A DNA stretch of 64,000 bases, from the NCBI GenBank assembly GCA_034927445.1, contig JAYFPZ010000034.1:48631-112630 (forward strand). Reading direction: 5' to 3'. Shown here piece by piece: positions 1-7,997 of this stretch; position 1 is the first letter of the stretch, and every line of letters starts with the position of its first letter. The stretch is from PHAA01 sp034927445 (GTDB lineage Bacteria > Bacillota > Syntrophomonadia > Syntrophomonadales > Syntrophomonadaceae). The translations under genes and the position numbers were made by a program. The notes under the pieces are model-generated. The model saw only the letters and a program-made list of their open reading frames with translations. It was not told the DNA's origin and ran no database searches.

Positions 1-1
1 C

Positions 2-949
2 CAATCAATTGATTTTTGCTATGACGGGCTTGAATTCAACCAGCTGCAGGGACCGATTATCGACACCGGCAATACGCACGGAACCGGTTGTTCCTTTTCG
101 GCTGCCCTAACCGCTTATTTAGCCAAAGGGGCTACCCCCTGGACCGCGGCGGGCATGGCGAAAAAATACGTGGCCAGCGGATTACGCTGGTCATATCGGG
201 TAGGAAGAGGCAGCAGCCCTATAAACCACCTGGCCGCGTTTCTGCCGGGCAGGTTGGATGACCCGGATATTTTAGCAGCCCGGGCCGGGGTATTTCGTGA
301 TTGGGGACGCCGGGTGCAATTGCCCGACTATCCGTTGCTTAACCTGATAATTGGGGGAAACCTGTGTGCGGGACAGGATTATGCGGAACTGACCAGAATG
401 GCGGTTATGAATGGGGCCAGGCTGATACAGCTGCGGGAAAAGGACTGGGACACCCGGCGCCTGGTAGACACGGCCACAGAGATGGCCCGGATATGCCGCC
501 GGTATGGGGCTCTGTTTGTAGTCAACGACCGGGTGGATGTAGCGGCAGCATCCGGAGCGGACGGCGTGCATATCGGACAGGAAGACCTGAATCCGACTAT
601 GGCTCGCGCGTTGCTGGGACCGGAGAAAATCATCGGAGTATCTGCGGGCAGCATTACTGAAGCTTTGGCGGCGGTGGCCGACGGGGCTGATTATCTGGGC
701 GTAGGTCCCGTCTATCCCACAATCAGCAAGGAATGCAAGCATGACGCCGGTGGTCCGGGCTTGATAGCCTCGATAAAAGCCAGCGTATCTGTGCCGGTAA
801 TTGCCATTGGCGGTATTACCCCGGACAACACCCGCCCCCTTATAAAAGCAGGCGCGGCCGGGGTTGCGGTTATTTCTTCCATATTGGGTGCCGCCGATCC
901 GGTCAGGGTAATGCACGATTTCCGAAAAATTTTAAATCCGGACTTATAA
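2..949 (+). CDS. thiDE: Bifunctional HMP(-P) kinase / thiamin-phosphate synthase, 5' partial
   Basis: The reading frame is open from the window edge, so the N-terminus is missing and the ATG at 155 is internal. The first about 50 residues are the end of a ThiD-type HMP-phosphate kinase, with the GTGCSFSAALTAYLAKG signature. From about residue 105 a full ThiE domain follows: QLREK, VNDR, GVHIGQED and GVGPVYPT, the phosphate and pyrophosphate loops of thiamin-phosphate synthase. It would phosphorylate HMP-P and join HMP-PP to thiazole phosphate in the cytoplasm. ThiD-ThiE fusions are a known architecture. thiC starts 65 bp downstream, so this is probably an early gene of the thiamin operon. Any TPP riboswitch would lie upstream of the window. 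Confidence 0.93.
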   Translation, partial: QSIDFCYDGLEFNQLQGPIIDTGNTHGTGCSFSAALTAYLAKGATPWTAAGMAKKYVASGLRWSYRVGRGSSPINHLAAFLPGRLDDPDILAARAGVFRDWGRRVQLPDYPLLNLIIGGNLCAGQDYAELTRMAVMNGARLIQLREKDWDTRRLVDTATEMARICRRYGALFVVNDRVDVAAASGADGVHIGQEDLNPTMARALLGPEKIIGVSAGSITEALAAVADGADYLGVGPVYPTISKECKHDAGGPGLIASIKASVSVPVIAIGGITPDNTRPLIKAGAAGVAVISSILGAADPVRVMHDFRKILNPDL

Positions 950-1013
950 CGCCATAAGTAAGAGGTTCAATAATATAACCATATCTACATTAATTAATAC
1001 GGGGGGAACTAAA

Positions 1014-2312
1014 ATGACGCAATTAGAAAAGGCAATACTCGGTGAAATTACACCCCAGATGGAACAAGTAGCTTTAACTGAATCTATTCCCGCTGAAGTC
1101 ATTCGTCAGAGAGTAGCCCAGGGGTTGGTGGTTATTCCCTGCAACCATAATCACGCAGGTTTACAGGCCGGCGGAGTCGGATATGGCTTAAGCACCAAGG
1201 TAAATGCCAACATTGGTACTTCTCAGGTTTATCCCGAATGGAAAAATGAACTGGTAAAAATGGAAGTGGCACTATCCGCCGGGGCTGATGCCGTTATGGA
1301 TCTCTCCACGGGGGGTGAACTCAAGGCCTGCCGCCGGGAAATCCTTAAAAGATGCCCGGTAATGGTTGGCACGGTGCCGGTATATGAAGCCGCGGTCAGG
1401 ACCCGCGAGGATGGAAGAGCGGTAGTGGATATGGAAGCGGACGAGCTTTTCCAGGTTATAGAGGAACAGGCGGAGGAAGGGGTGGATTTCATTACCGTTC
1501 ACTGTGGGGTGACCCGCAATATTGTTGAAAAAATGAAGACCCAACCCAGATTGCTGGGTATCGTCAGCCGTGGGGGAGCCATGATGGCCGGATGGATGCT
1601 GCACCGGCAGGAAGAAAATCCTCTTTATGCTCAATATGACCGACTGCTCGAAATATGTAAAAAACACGATATTACCCTGAGCCTGGGAGATGGATGCCGG
1701 CCCGGCTGTCTGGCGGATGCCACCGACCGGGCCCAGATTGAGGAGCTGATGGTTTTAGGGGAACTGGTCCAGAGAGCTCGTGCCGCCCAGGTTCAAGTTA
1801 TGGTGGAAGGGCCGGGGCATGTTCCCTATGACCAAATCGAAGCCAATATCAAACTGCAGAAGCGCTTGTGCTTTGATGCTCCCTTTTACGTTCTGGGGCC
1901 GCTGGTCACAGATGTGGCCGCCGGCTATGATCACATTGCCGGGGCAATTGGGGGAACGCTGGCGGCGGCAGCCGGTGCGGATTTCTTGTGTTATGTAACT
2001 CCTTCCGAACACCTGGGGCTTCCTACCGCCGAGGATGTCAGGGAGGGAACCATAGCTTCCCGCATAGCGGCCCATGCGGCGGATATCGTCAAACAAGTCC
2101 CGGGCGCCTGGGCGCGCGATTTGGCCATGGCGGAAGCGCGCCGCGATTTGGACTGGGACCGGCAAATGGAACTGGCCCTGGACCCCCAGCGGGCCCGCCA
2201 GGTCAGGAAGGACCGTAATCCCGTTCAGCAGGATGTCTGTTCCATGTGCGGAGAATTTTGTGCCATAGACTTGATCAATAAATATCTGGGTAAGTCATGT
2301 AAATGTCAATAA
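1014..2312 (+). CDS. thiC: Phosphomethylpyrimidine synthase ThiC
   Basis: ThiC is a radical-SAM enzyme that converts aminoimidazole ribotide to HMP phosphate, the pyrimidine half of thiamin. The 432-residue product matches the short bacterial/archaeal form. It ends with the cluster-binding motif SMCGEFCA (C-x2-C-x4-C) near residues 412-419 and has the EGPGHVP segment near residue 261. The ATG at 1014 follows a GGGGGG ribosome site at ideal distance. It sits between thiDE and a metallo-hydrolase gene on the same strand. No TPP riboswitch is visible in the 64 bp before it, so control is probably from further upstream. Confidence 0.97.
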   Translation: MTQLEKAILGEITPQMEQVALTESIPAEVIRQRVAQGLVVIPCNHNHAGLQAGGVGYGLSTKVNANIGTSQVYPEWKNELVKMEVALSAGADAVMDLSTGGELKACRREILKRCPVMVGTVPVYEAAVRTREDGRAVVDMEADELFQVIEEQAEEGVDFITVHCGVTRNIVEKMKTQPRLLGIVSRGGAMMAGWMLHRQEENPLYAQYDRLLEICKKHDITLSLGDGCRPGCLADATDRAQIEELMVLGELVQRARAAQVQVMVEGPGHVPYDQIEANIKLQKRLCFDAPFYVLGPLVTDVAAGYDHIAGAIGGTLAAAAGADFLCYVTPSEHLGLPTAEDVREGTIASRIAAHAADIVKQVPGAWARDLAMAEARRDLDWDRQMELALDPQRARQVRKDRNPVQQDVCSMCGEFCAIDLINKYLGKSCKCQ

Positions 2313-2336
2313 GTTGTTTCGAAAGGATGAAATCCT

Positions 2337-3095
2337 TTGCAAATTGCGACTGTCATCACCGTCAAACCCGATACCGATAACCTGATAATAAAAGATGTGC
2401 CGGTAAGTTCCACTATTGTGGAGGTTCCCGGTTACGGTCCGGTTATGGTTGATACCGGATCTCCCGACAATCCCGACCTGCTGGAAGAGTTGGACCAGCT
2501 AGGTTATACTCCGGCTGATTTCAGGATGGTTATCAACACGCACCTGCATGTGGATCATATAGGGGGCAACCGGCTTTTTACCAACGCCCGCATCCTGATC
2601 AGCCGCCGGGAGTTTGAATTTGAAGCTGAATTCAGCCGGATATTAAGGGAAAACGATGATCCTCTAACCGCTTTAAATGCTATGGGACGGTATATAAAAG
2701 AAGATACCCATGAATTGGCCGGGCATCTTATAAGACTGGTGCATAAATATCCGGCCGTTGATTTAGTCGGGGATCCCGTCCAGATCGAGTTTTTTGAAGA
2801 TCAGCCGGCGATGCCGGGAGTGATTTCTCTGCTGCCGGCGCCCGGCCATTCGATTGACAGCCGGGTCGTACTGTTCCAGGGTCAAACCCGTCGGGTGGCC
2901 GCGGCCGGGGATGCGCTTTATCATCGGGATCTATGGAGGAATGACACCCTGGCGGCAATTCATTACAATGCCCGGCAGTTTCAGCAAAACGCCGGAATAA
3001 TCGCCAGTTTGCCGGATATCATCGTCCCGGGTCACGATCAGGCCTTTGACAACCGGACCGGTGAGTATCTTCAGGATAATACCCTGATAATATAG
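2337..3095 (+). CDS. Metallo-beta-lactamase-fold hydrolase in the thiamin operon
   Basis: This 252-residue protein has the zinc motif NTHLHVDHIGGN (H69, H71, D73, H74), a later PAPGHS segment and a closing VPGHDQ segment, as in AHL-lactonase/glyoxalase II-type MBL hydrolases. The TTG start at 2337 follows a GAAAGGA ribosome site only 24 bp after thiC, and the next gene encodes a thiamin-binding protein. The natural substrate cannot be read from the sequence. Its place inside an otherwise purely thiamin operon suggests hydrolysis of a thiamin breakdown product or pathway ester, which is inference only. It has no signal peptide, so it should act in the cytoplasm. Confidence 0.85.
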   Translation: MQIATVITVKPDTDNLIIKDVPVSSTIVEVPGYGPVMVDTGSPDNPDLLEELDQLGYTPADFRMVINTHLHVDHIGGNRLFTNARILISRREFEFEAEFSRILRENDDPLTALNAMGRYIKEDTHELAGHLIRLVHKYPAVDLVGDPVQIEFFEDQPAMPGVISLLPAPGHSIDSRVVLFQGQTRRVAAAGDALYHRDLWRNDTLAAIHYNARQFQQNAGIIASLPDIIVPGHDQAFDNRTGEYLQDNTLII

Positions 3096-3150
3096 CAGGG
3101 GGAGAATGGGATTTAAGTTTGATAAAAGACTTTAATTAGGGGGTATATTT

Positions 3151-3441
3151 ATGGCGGAAGCTAATTTAAGCCTGCAGATATTGCCGGTGGTAGAGGAAGA
3201 AAGGATATACGAGGTTGTTGATAAAGTAATCAAGATTATCCAGGGGGCGCGGTTAAAATATGTCGTCGGGCCTATGGAAACTACTATTGAAGGTGATATA
3301 GACACACTTTTAGATCTGGTTAAAAAGTCGCTGGAAGTATGTAAAGAGGCCGGCGTTCCCAGGGTGGCAGCCGTAGTGAAGATTGACTATAAACCCGCTG
3401 GAGTGACTATTGATGAAAAGATCGGTAAATATCGTCAATAA
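3151..3441 (+). CDS. Thiamin-binding family protein (MTH1187/YqgV-like, DUF77)
   Basis: This small 96-residue protein belongs to the family of MTH1187, YqgV and the YkoF repeat, ferredoxin-like folds that bind thiamin or HMP. Family features are the N-terminal SLQILPVVEE strand, the central YVVGPMETTIEG segment and the VKIDYKP strand near the end. An AGGGGG ribosome site precedes the ATG. Its end overlaps the start of the transporter permease by about 30 bp, implying translational coupling. It may sense or deliver thiamin precursors to the ThiXYZ-type transporter. Confidence 0.85.
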   Translation: MAEANLSLQILPVVEEERIYEVVDKVIKIIQGARLKYVVGPMETTIEGDIDTLLDLVKKSLEVCKEAGVPRVAAVVKIDYKPAGVTIDEKIGKYRQ

Positions 3442-4192
3442 AATAATCCCCTATGCCAATGGTCTGTTGTTACTGGTGCTCTGGGAGGTATTGGTAAGAG
3501 TAAATAATCTGCCTGCCTATATCTTGCCAGGCCCGCTGCAGATTCTGAAAACCCTGGGAGAAACCCTGCCGCTGCTGGCTAAGCATACAACCAGCACCGT
3601 GGAAGAAGCCATGCTGGGATTTGGCTTGGCCATAGGGACGGCATTCCTGGTGGCATTTGTACTCAATCAGTTTTACTGGCTGAATCAGGCGGTGTATCCG
3701 CTGCTCATAGTATCTCAGACGGTGCCGATTATAACGCTGGCCCCGCTGTTCCTGATATGGTTTGGCTGGGGAATCCTGCCCAAGATACTGGTGGTCATAT
3801 TGGTTTGTTTTTTCCCGATAGTCATCAGTTTGCTGAATGGGCTTAATTCGGTGGATCCCGATTTGATAAACCTGTTTCGGTCCATGGGCGCCGGTAAAAT
3901 GGCCGTCTTCAAGATGGTTAAACTGCCGGCGGCGATGCCCGTTTTTTTCTCAGGACTGAAGATATCGGCCTCCTATAGTATTATGGCGGCCGTTATCGGA
4001 GAGTGGCTGGGGGCTCAACAAGGTTTGGGCTATTTCATGACGATAGCGCAAAAGTCTTTCCGGGTGGACCGGGTGCTGGCGGCGGTCATTATAATTGCCG
4101 GCTTGAGTCTGCTGCTGGTAAAACTCATAGAACTGGCCGAATGGCTGTTCATACCCTGGAACCGCCGGAAGGACGACTGGGAGATAATGTGA
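3410..4192 (+). CDS. thiX: ABC transporter permease for a thiamin pyrimidine precursor (ThiX-like)
   Basis: This 260-residue inner-membrane permease of the SsuC/TauC/ThiX type has about six hydrophobic segments. Its cytoplasmic EAA loop, near residues 160-200, contains FRSMGAGKMAVFKMVKLPAA and GEWLGAQQGLG. Translation may begin at TTG 3410 or at ATG 3413; a GGAG lies upstream of both within the end of the preceding gene. The matching solute-binding protein and ATPase are encoded at 5731 and 6736, with thiM and a phosphatase gene between. The context indicates uptake of HMP or formylaminopyrimidine, as proposed for ThiXYZ; the exact ligand is inference. Confidence 0.88.
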   Translation: MMKRSVNIVNKIIPYANGLLLLVLWEVLVRVNNLPAYILPGPLQILKTLGETLPLLAKHTTSTVEEAMLGFGLAIGTAFLVAFVLNQFYWLNQAVYPLLIVSQTVPIITLAPLFLIWFGWGILPKILVVILVCFFPIVISLLNGLNSVDPDLINLFRSMGAGKMAVFKMVKLPAAMPVFFSGLKISASYSIMAAVIGEWLGAQQGLGYFMTIAQKSFRVDRVLAAVIIIAGLSLLLVKLIELAEWLFIPWNRRKDDWEIM

Positions 4193-4211
4193 TTACAGGA
4201 GGTCTAAGCAA

Positions 4212-5018
4212 TTGTTGAATAAATGTGCGGAAATATGGGACGAGGTAAGGGTCAAAGGACCACTGGTCCATTGCATCACCAATTATGTAACCGTCAATGA
4301 TGTGGCCAATATAATTCTGGCCGGCGGGGCTTCGCCGGCCATGGTGGAGTCTCCGGATGAAGCCGGAGATTTTGCCCGGATCAGCCAGGCTCTCTATTTG
4401 AATATGGGCACTCTTACCAGTGAACAGGAACTCGCCATGCTGGAGGCGGTAAAAGGCGCAGACATCTCCGGGGTACCGATTATTGTTGATCCGGTGGCTT
4501 GCGGAGTTATTGCTCACCGAGTAGAGCTATTAAAGAAGATTAGGGAACATGGCAAGATAGCTTGCATTAAGGGGAATGGCGCCGAAATCAAAAGCCTGGC
4601 AGGAATCGCTGCCCAGGTCCGGGGGGTTGATTCCCTGGATGCCGGCGAAGGTTTAGAACCGGCCTGCGTGATGCTGGCGGAAAAGGAGCAAAACGTGGTT
4701 GCCGCCACCGGAATCGTCGATGTGATAGCCGATAACAAGCAAAACCTGGCCCTGATTAAAAATGGGTCGCCGCTATTTACTTCCATAACCGGAGCCGGAT
4801 GTATGGTGGGTGGGGTAGTCTCCGCATGTATCGGCGCCAGGCCCGGAGAAACCTGGCTGGCTGTGGCAACAGGCCTGCTGGCTTTTAATATTGCCGGTGA
4901 ACAGGCGGCTCAGGCCTCCGGACCCAATCCCGGAACTTTCCGCAGCCGGTTGTTTGACCAGTTGTATCAACTGCGCGGGGCGGATATTATCCAAAAGGCC
5001 CGGGTAGAATGGAGGTGA
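4212..5018 (+). CDS. thiM: Hydroxyethylthiazole kinase ThiM
   Basis: ThiM phosphorylates salvaged 5-hydroxyethyl-4-methylthiazole to the phosphate used by ThiE. The 268-residue product shows the ribokinase-like ThiM motifs: HCITNYVTVNDVAN near the N-terminus, the IVDPVACG substrate loop, GNGAEI, and ITGAGCM with the catalytic-site cysteine near residue 200. It begins with TTG at 4212 behind an AGGAGGT site. Its stop is followed within a few bases by the next gene's ribosome site. No thiazole-synthesis genes (thiG, thiH, thiS) are in the window, so ThiM salvage may be important here, although they could lie elsewhere. Confidence 0.95.
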   Translation: MLNKCAEIWDEVRVKGPLVHCITNYVTVNDVANIILAGGASPAMVESPDEAGDFARISQALYLNMGTLTSEQELAMLEAVKGADISGVPIIVDPVACGVIAHRVELLKKIREHGKIACIKGNGAEIKSLAGIAAQVRGVDSLDAGEGLEPACVMLAEKEQNVVAATGIVDVIADNKQNLALIKNGSPLFTSITGAGCMVGGVVSACIGARPGETWLAVATGLLAFNIAGEQAAQASGPNPGTFRSRLFDQLYQLRGADIIQKARVEWR

Positions 5019-5024
5019 TGGTTT

Positions 5025-5669
5025 ATTAGCGGGAAATTAGCTTTTTTCATAGATTTTGACGGTACGATTACCCGGCGGGATGTTTGCGCTTCCATGGTAG
5101 CCCAATTTGCCCGGGAGGGATGGGAGGAAATAAACCGCCAATGGGAAACCGGGTCCCTATCCACGGAGGAATGTGCCCAGCTTACCCTGGATCTCATGGA
5201 TGTAACCCCGGAGCAATTAGATACTTTCTTTGCCGACATGAAAATCGATTTAAGTTTTTTGGATTTTATTGACTGGGCCCGGCGGTGGAATTATCCAATT
5301 TCGATTTTAAGTGATGGGTACGACAATTATATTGAAAAAATTTTAAACCGGTTTGGCTTGCAAATTCCTTATTACGCCAATCACCTGGATTATGGACCGG
5401 GCTGGCGGATTGAGTGTCTGCATCGGGACAAGGACTGTCAAAAATGCGGGGTATGCAAGAAGGAGCTGATGGAAGACTTGGCCCCGCCCGGCTATACCAA
5501 GGTTTATATCGGAGACGGCTATTCGGATTTATGTCCGGCCGAGTATGCCGATATTGTGTTTGCCAAAGCCAGTTTAGCCCGGTTGTGCGCAGACAAGGGA
5601 ATCAGTTTCTATGCTTATAATGATTTTGACGATATTCTAACCAAGCTTAGAGAGTTGGATCTTGGTTAA
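5025..5669 (+). CDS. HAD-IB phosphatase (MtnX-like), probable ATT start
   Basis: The 214-residue product has all HAD motifs: DFDGT near residues 10-14, SDGYD near 96, and GDGYSD near 163-168, plus a CQKCGVC segment seen in MtnX-like proteins. The first in-frame ATG, at 5094, would delete the catalytic DFDGT. The frame is closed by TGA at 5016-5018 and offers no ATG, GTG or TTG before the motif. ATT at 5025 lies 9 nt after the GGAGG at 5011-5015 and is the best start. In this operon it may dephosphorylate thiamin monophosphate or HMP phosphate, which is inference. A sequencing error is the main alternative explanation for the start. Confidence 0.85.
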   Translation: MSGKLAFFIDFDGTITRRDVCASMVAQFAREGWEEINRQWETGSLSTEECAQLTLDLMDVTPEQLDTFFADMKIDLSFLDFIDWARRWNYPISILSDGYDNYIEKILNRFGLQIPYYANHLDYGPGWRIECLHRDKDCQKCGVCKKELMEDLAPPGYTKVYIGDGYSDLCPAEYADIVFAKASLARLCADKGISFYAYNDFDDILTKLRELDLG

Positions 5670-5730
5670 GGGGTGAGGTTACCCTCAATTGGATTTGAAG
5701 GGTAATAATCAAAATGAAAGGGTGTTGATT

Positions 5731-6723
5731 ATGAAGAGAAAAGTGGGTATCGTATTGATGGTTAGCTTACTGATGTTTAGTCTGGCAGGCTGTTCGTCCC
5801 AATCGTCCGAAACTCCCGAGGCGGCTCCCGCCAAGGTCACCTTGATGCTGGACTGGTTTCCCAACACCAATCACACCGGGTTCTATGTAGCCCAGGACCA
5901 GGGCTATTATGCCGATGAAGGGCTCGATGTGGCCATTGTTCAGCCTTCTGAAGGCGGCAATCCCCAGTTGGTTGCAGCCGGGACCGCTGATTTTGGGGTG
6001 AGCTACCAGGAAGAGGTCACCACCGCGCGCTCCCAGGACATTCCGGCGGTTGCCATCGCTGCGGTTATCCAGCACAATACCTCCGGGTTTGCAGCGCCCG
6101 TAAGCAAAAATATCAAGACCCCCAAAGATTTCGAAGGCAAGACCTACGGGGGATGGGGGGCTCCTTCCGAAGAAGCCGTACTGAAAGCGTTAATGGCCAA
6201 GTATGACGCTGATTTCAGCAAGGTTAAGATGGTGAATATAGGTTCGGCCGATTTTTTTGCCAGCATGGAGAAGGGCATTGATTTTTCCTGGATATATCAG
6301 GGCTGGACCGGTATTGAGGCTCAGCTTAAGGGCATGCAGTTAAACTATATAAATCTGAAAGACGAAGACAAGGTATTTGACTATTACACCCCGGTAATCA
6401 TCACCAGTGAGGCGAAAATAGCGCAAGATCCGGAATTAATCAAGAAGTTCATGCGGGCTACCGCCAAAGGTTATGACTATGCCATCAAGAATCCTGATCA
6501 GGCGGCGGCTATTTTAGTTAAAAGCGTGCCCGAACTGAATAAAGATCTGGTTAATGCCAGCCAGGCCTATCTTTCGCAGCAATACCAGGCCGATGCCGGT
6601 CGCTGGGGAGAGATGAAGAGCGAGGTCTGGAAAAATTATGCTGATTTTATGTTCAGCAACCAGCTGATCGATAAAAACATCGAAACAGATAAGGCTTTCA
6701 CCAACGAATTCTTACCGAAATAG
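5731..6723 (+). CDS. thiY: ABC transporter substrate-binding lipoprotein, NMT1/THI5-like (ThiY)
   Basis: This extracellular solute-binding lipoprotein of about 330 residues belongs to the NMT1/THI5-like family. The signal peptide ends in the lipobox SLAGCSS, giving a lipid-anchored cysteine near residue 21. The mature part begins with the family pattern KVTLMLDWFPNTNHTGFYVA. The ATG at 5731 follows AAAGGGTG; an upstream in-frame TTG at 5689 would put 14 polar residues before the signal peptide and is less likely. It should capture HMP or N-formyl-aminopyrimidine for the permease at 3410 and the ATPase at 6736. Confidence 0.93.
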   Translation: MKRKVGIVLMVSLLMFSLAGCSSQSSETPEAAPAKVTLMLDWFPNTNHTGFYVAQDQGYYADEGLDVAIVQPSEGGNPQLVAAGTADFGVSYQEEVTTARSQDIPAVAIAAVIQHNTSGFAAPVSKNIKTPKDFEGKTYGGWGAPSEEAVLKALMAKYDADFSKVKMVNIGSADFFASMEKGIDFSWIYQGWTGIEAQLKGMQLNYINLKDEDKVFDYYTPVIITSEAKIAQDPELIKKFMRATAKGYDYAIKNPDQAAAILVKSVPELNKDLVNASQAYLSQQYQADAGRWGEMKSEVWKNYADFMFSNQLIDKNIETDKAFTNEFLPK

Positions 6724-6735
6724 GGGGACCCTACT

Positions 6736-7449
6736 TTGTCGGGGATTAAAGTATGTCAGGTAAGCAAAACTCTGGATAATGTTGCCACCCTGTCCGGCAT
6801 CTCCTTGAATCTGGACTGTCATGAGTTTGCAATTATATTAGGTCCCAGCGGCTGCGGCAAAAGCACTTTGCTGAATATTATTGCAGGGCTTATGCAGCCT
6901 GATCATGGCAGAATCGAGCTCGGCGGCGAAGATTGGACCGGACGCACCGGCCGGGTCAGTTATATGCAGCAAAAAGACCTTTTGCTGCCTTCCCGGGACA
7001 TTCTCAACAATGTCTGCATACCGCTGCTATTGAAAGGAATGTCCCCGAAGGAGGCGCATGCCGTGGCCCGGACTTATCTCAAGGATTTCGGCCTCGATGG
7101 ATTTGAAAAATATTATCCCCGGCAGCTTTCCGGGGGAATGAGGCAGCGGGCCGCCCTTTTGCGCACCTATCTTTTTACCAGTGATATTATGCTTATGGAT
7201 GAGCCTTTTGCCGGCCTGGATGCCATAACCCGCCGTAAAATGCAGCTATGGCTGAAACAGATATGCGCCGGTTATAAACCTACGGTCCTTTTCGTAACCC
7301 ATGACATCGATGAAGCCCTTTTACTGGCTGACAGCATCTATGTCCTGTCTCCGCGTCCGGCCCAGGTCAAACTGCACCTTAAGGTGCAGTCCGGTATGGT
7401 CGTGGAGGAAATAAAACAACAGATTTTAACCCTGCTGGAATCTGAATGA
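6736..7449 (+). CDS. thiZ: ABC transporter ATPase (ThiZ-like)
   Basis: This 237-residue nucleotide-binding subunit energises the thiamin-precursor transporter. It has Walker A GPSGCGKST near residue 37, the signature LSGGMRQRAALL, Walker B IMLMDEP and the switch histidine in FVTHD. It resembles SsuB/TauB/ThiZ ATPases. TTG at 6736 follows GGGGGACC just after the binding-protein stop. Its stop overlaps the next start as ATGA, so the two are translationally coupled. Confidence 0.92.
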   Translation: MSGIKVCQVSKTLDNVATLSGISLNLDCHEFAIILGPSGCGKSTLLNIIAGLMQPDHGRIELGGEDWTGRTGRVSYMQQKDLLLPSRDILNNVCIPLLLKGMSPKEAHAVARTYLKDFGLDGFEKYYPRQLSGGMRQRAALLRTYLFTSDIMLMDEPFAGLDAITRRKMQLWLKQICAGYKPTVLFVTHDIDEALLLADSIYVLSPRPAQVKLHLKVQSGMVVEEIKQQILTLLESE

Positions 7450-7979
7450 TACGATCCAACCATGCAAAGGTGGAAAAGTACATGCTGCCGATAACCGAAA
7501 TAAAGTATATAGGTATGACCGAGGAACATATTGAATTCGCCACCGAGGCTTGCTTGTTGGAGCCTCCTGACCGGGCGGTTGTCTATTTTAAAGTTCAAAA
7601 GGCCTGGAATCATGCGGTCCCTGAGATCCATATCCAGCCCGGGACTTATTCCTTTGGCTATTTCTGGCGGGATAAAAATTACAACGTTTACCACTTTGTT
7701 TTACCCGATGGCAGGTCGATAGGGCTTTACATTAACATCGCCTGCAATACCTGGATTACTTCCCGCAGCATTGAGTGGCGCGATCTGTATGTAGATGTGT
7801 GGATTGACAGCGACGGCAATCTTGCCCTGCTGGATGAGGATGAGGTTCCGGCTGGGTTTGACCCGGAGCTGATTCAGACCATAAATAATGCTGTAGAACA
7901 TCTTACTGCGGAAAAATCTGCGGTGGCGGCAGAAATTGAAAAACAGAGCCGGGAGTACCTCGCGCTGGTGCGCGGATAA
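7446..7979 (+). CDS. DUF402 family protein (FomD/Ntdp-like)
   Basis: This 177-residue protein carries the DUF402 core: YFWRDKNYNVYHFVLPDG, then EWRDLYVDVWID, then LLDEDEVP near residues 128-135. The acidic residues bind divalent metal in family members. Characterised relatives hydrolyse nucleoside di/triphosphates or, for FomD, a cytidylyl phosphonate. The ATGA overlap with the ATPase gene puts it in the thiamin operon as its last gene. Action on a pyrimidine or thiamin phosphate is conceivable but unproven. Confidence 0.82.
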   Translation: MIRSNHAKVEKYMLPITEIKYIGMTEEHIEFATEACLLEPPDRAVVYFKVQKAWNHAVPEIHIQPGTYSFGYFWRDKNYNVYHFVLPDGRSIGLYINIACNTWITSRSIEWRDLYVDVWIDSDGNLALLDEDEVPAGFDPELIQTINNAVEHLTAEKSAVAAEIEKQSREYLALVRG

Positions 7980-7997
7980 AATACGGTCCAGGCTTCC

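Noticed and set aside
272..916. 214-residue minus-strand frame over thiE
   Set aside because: It is antisense to clear ThiE motifs and has no homology-like pattern.
950..1013. TPP riboswitch before thiC
   Set aside because: Only 64 bp, without the TPP aptamer core; any such element must lie upstream of thiDE, outside the window.
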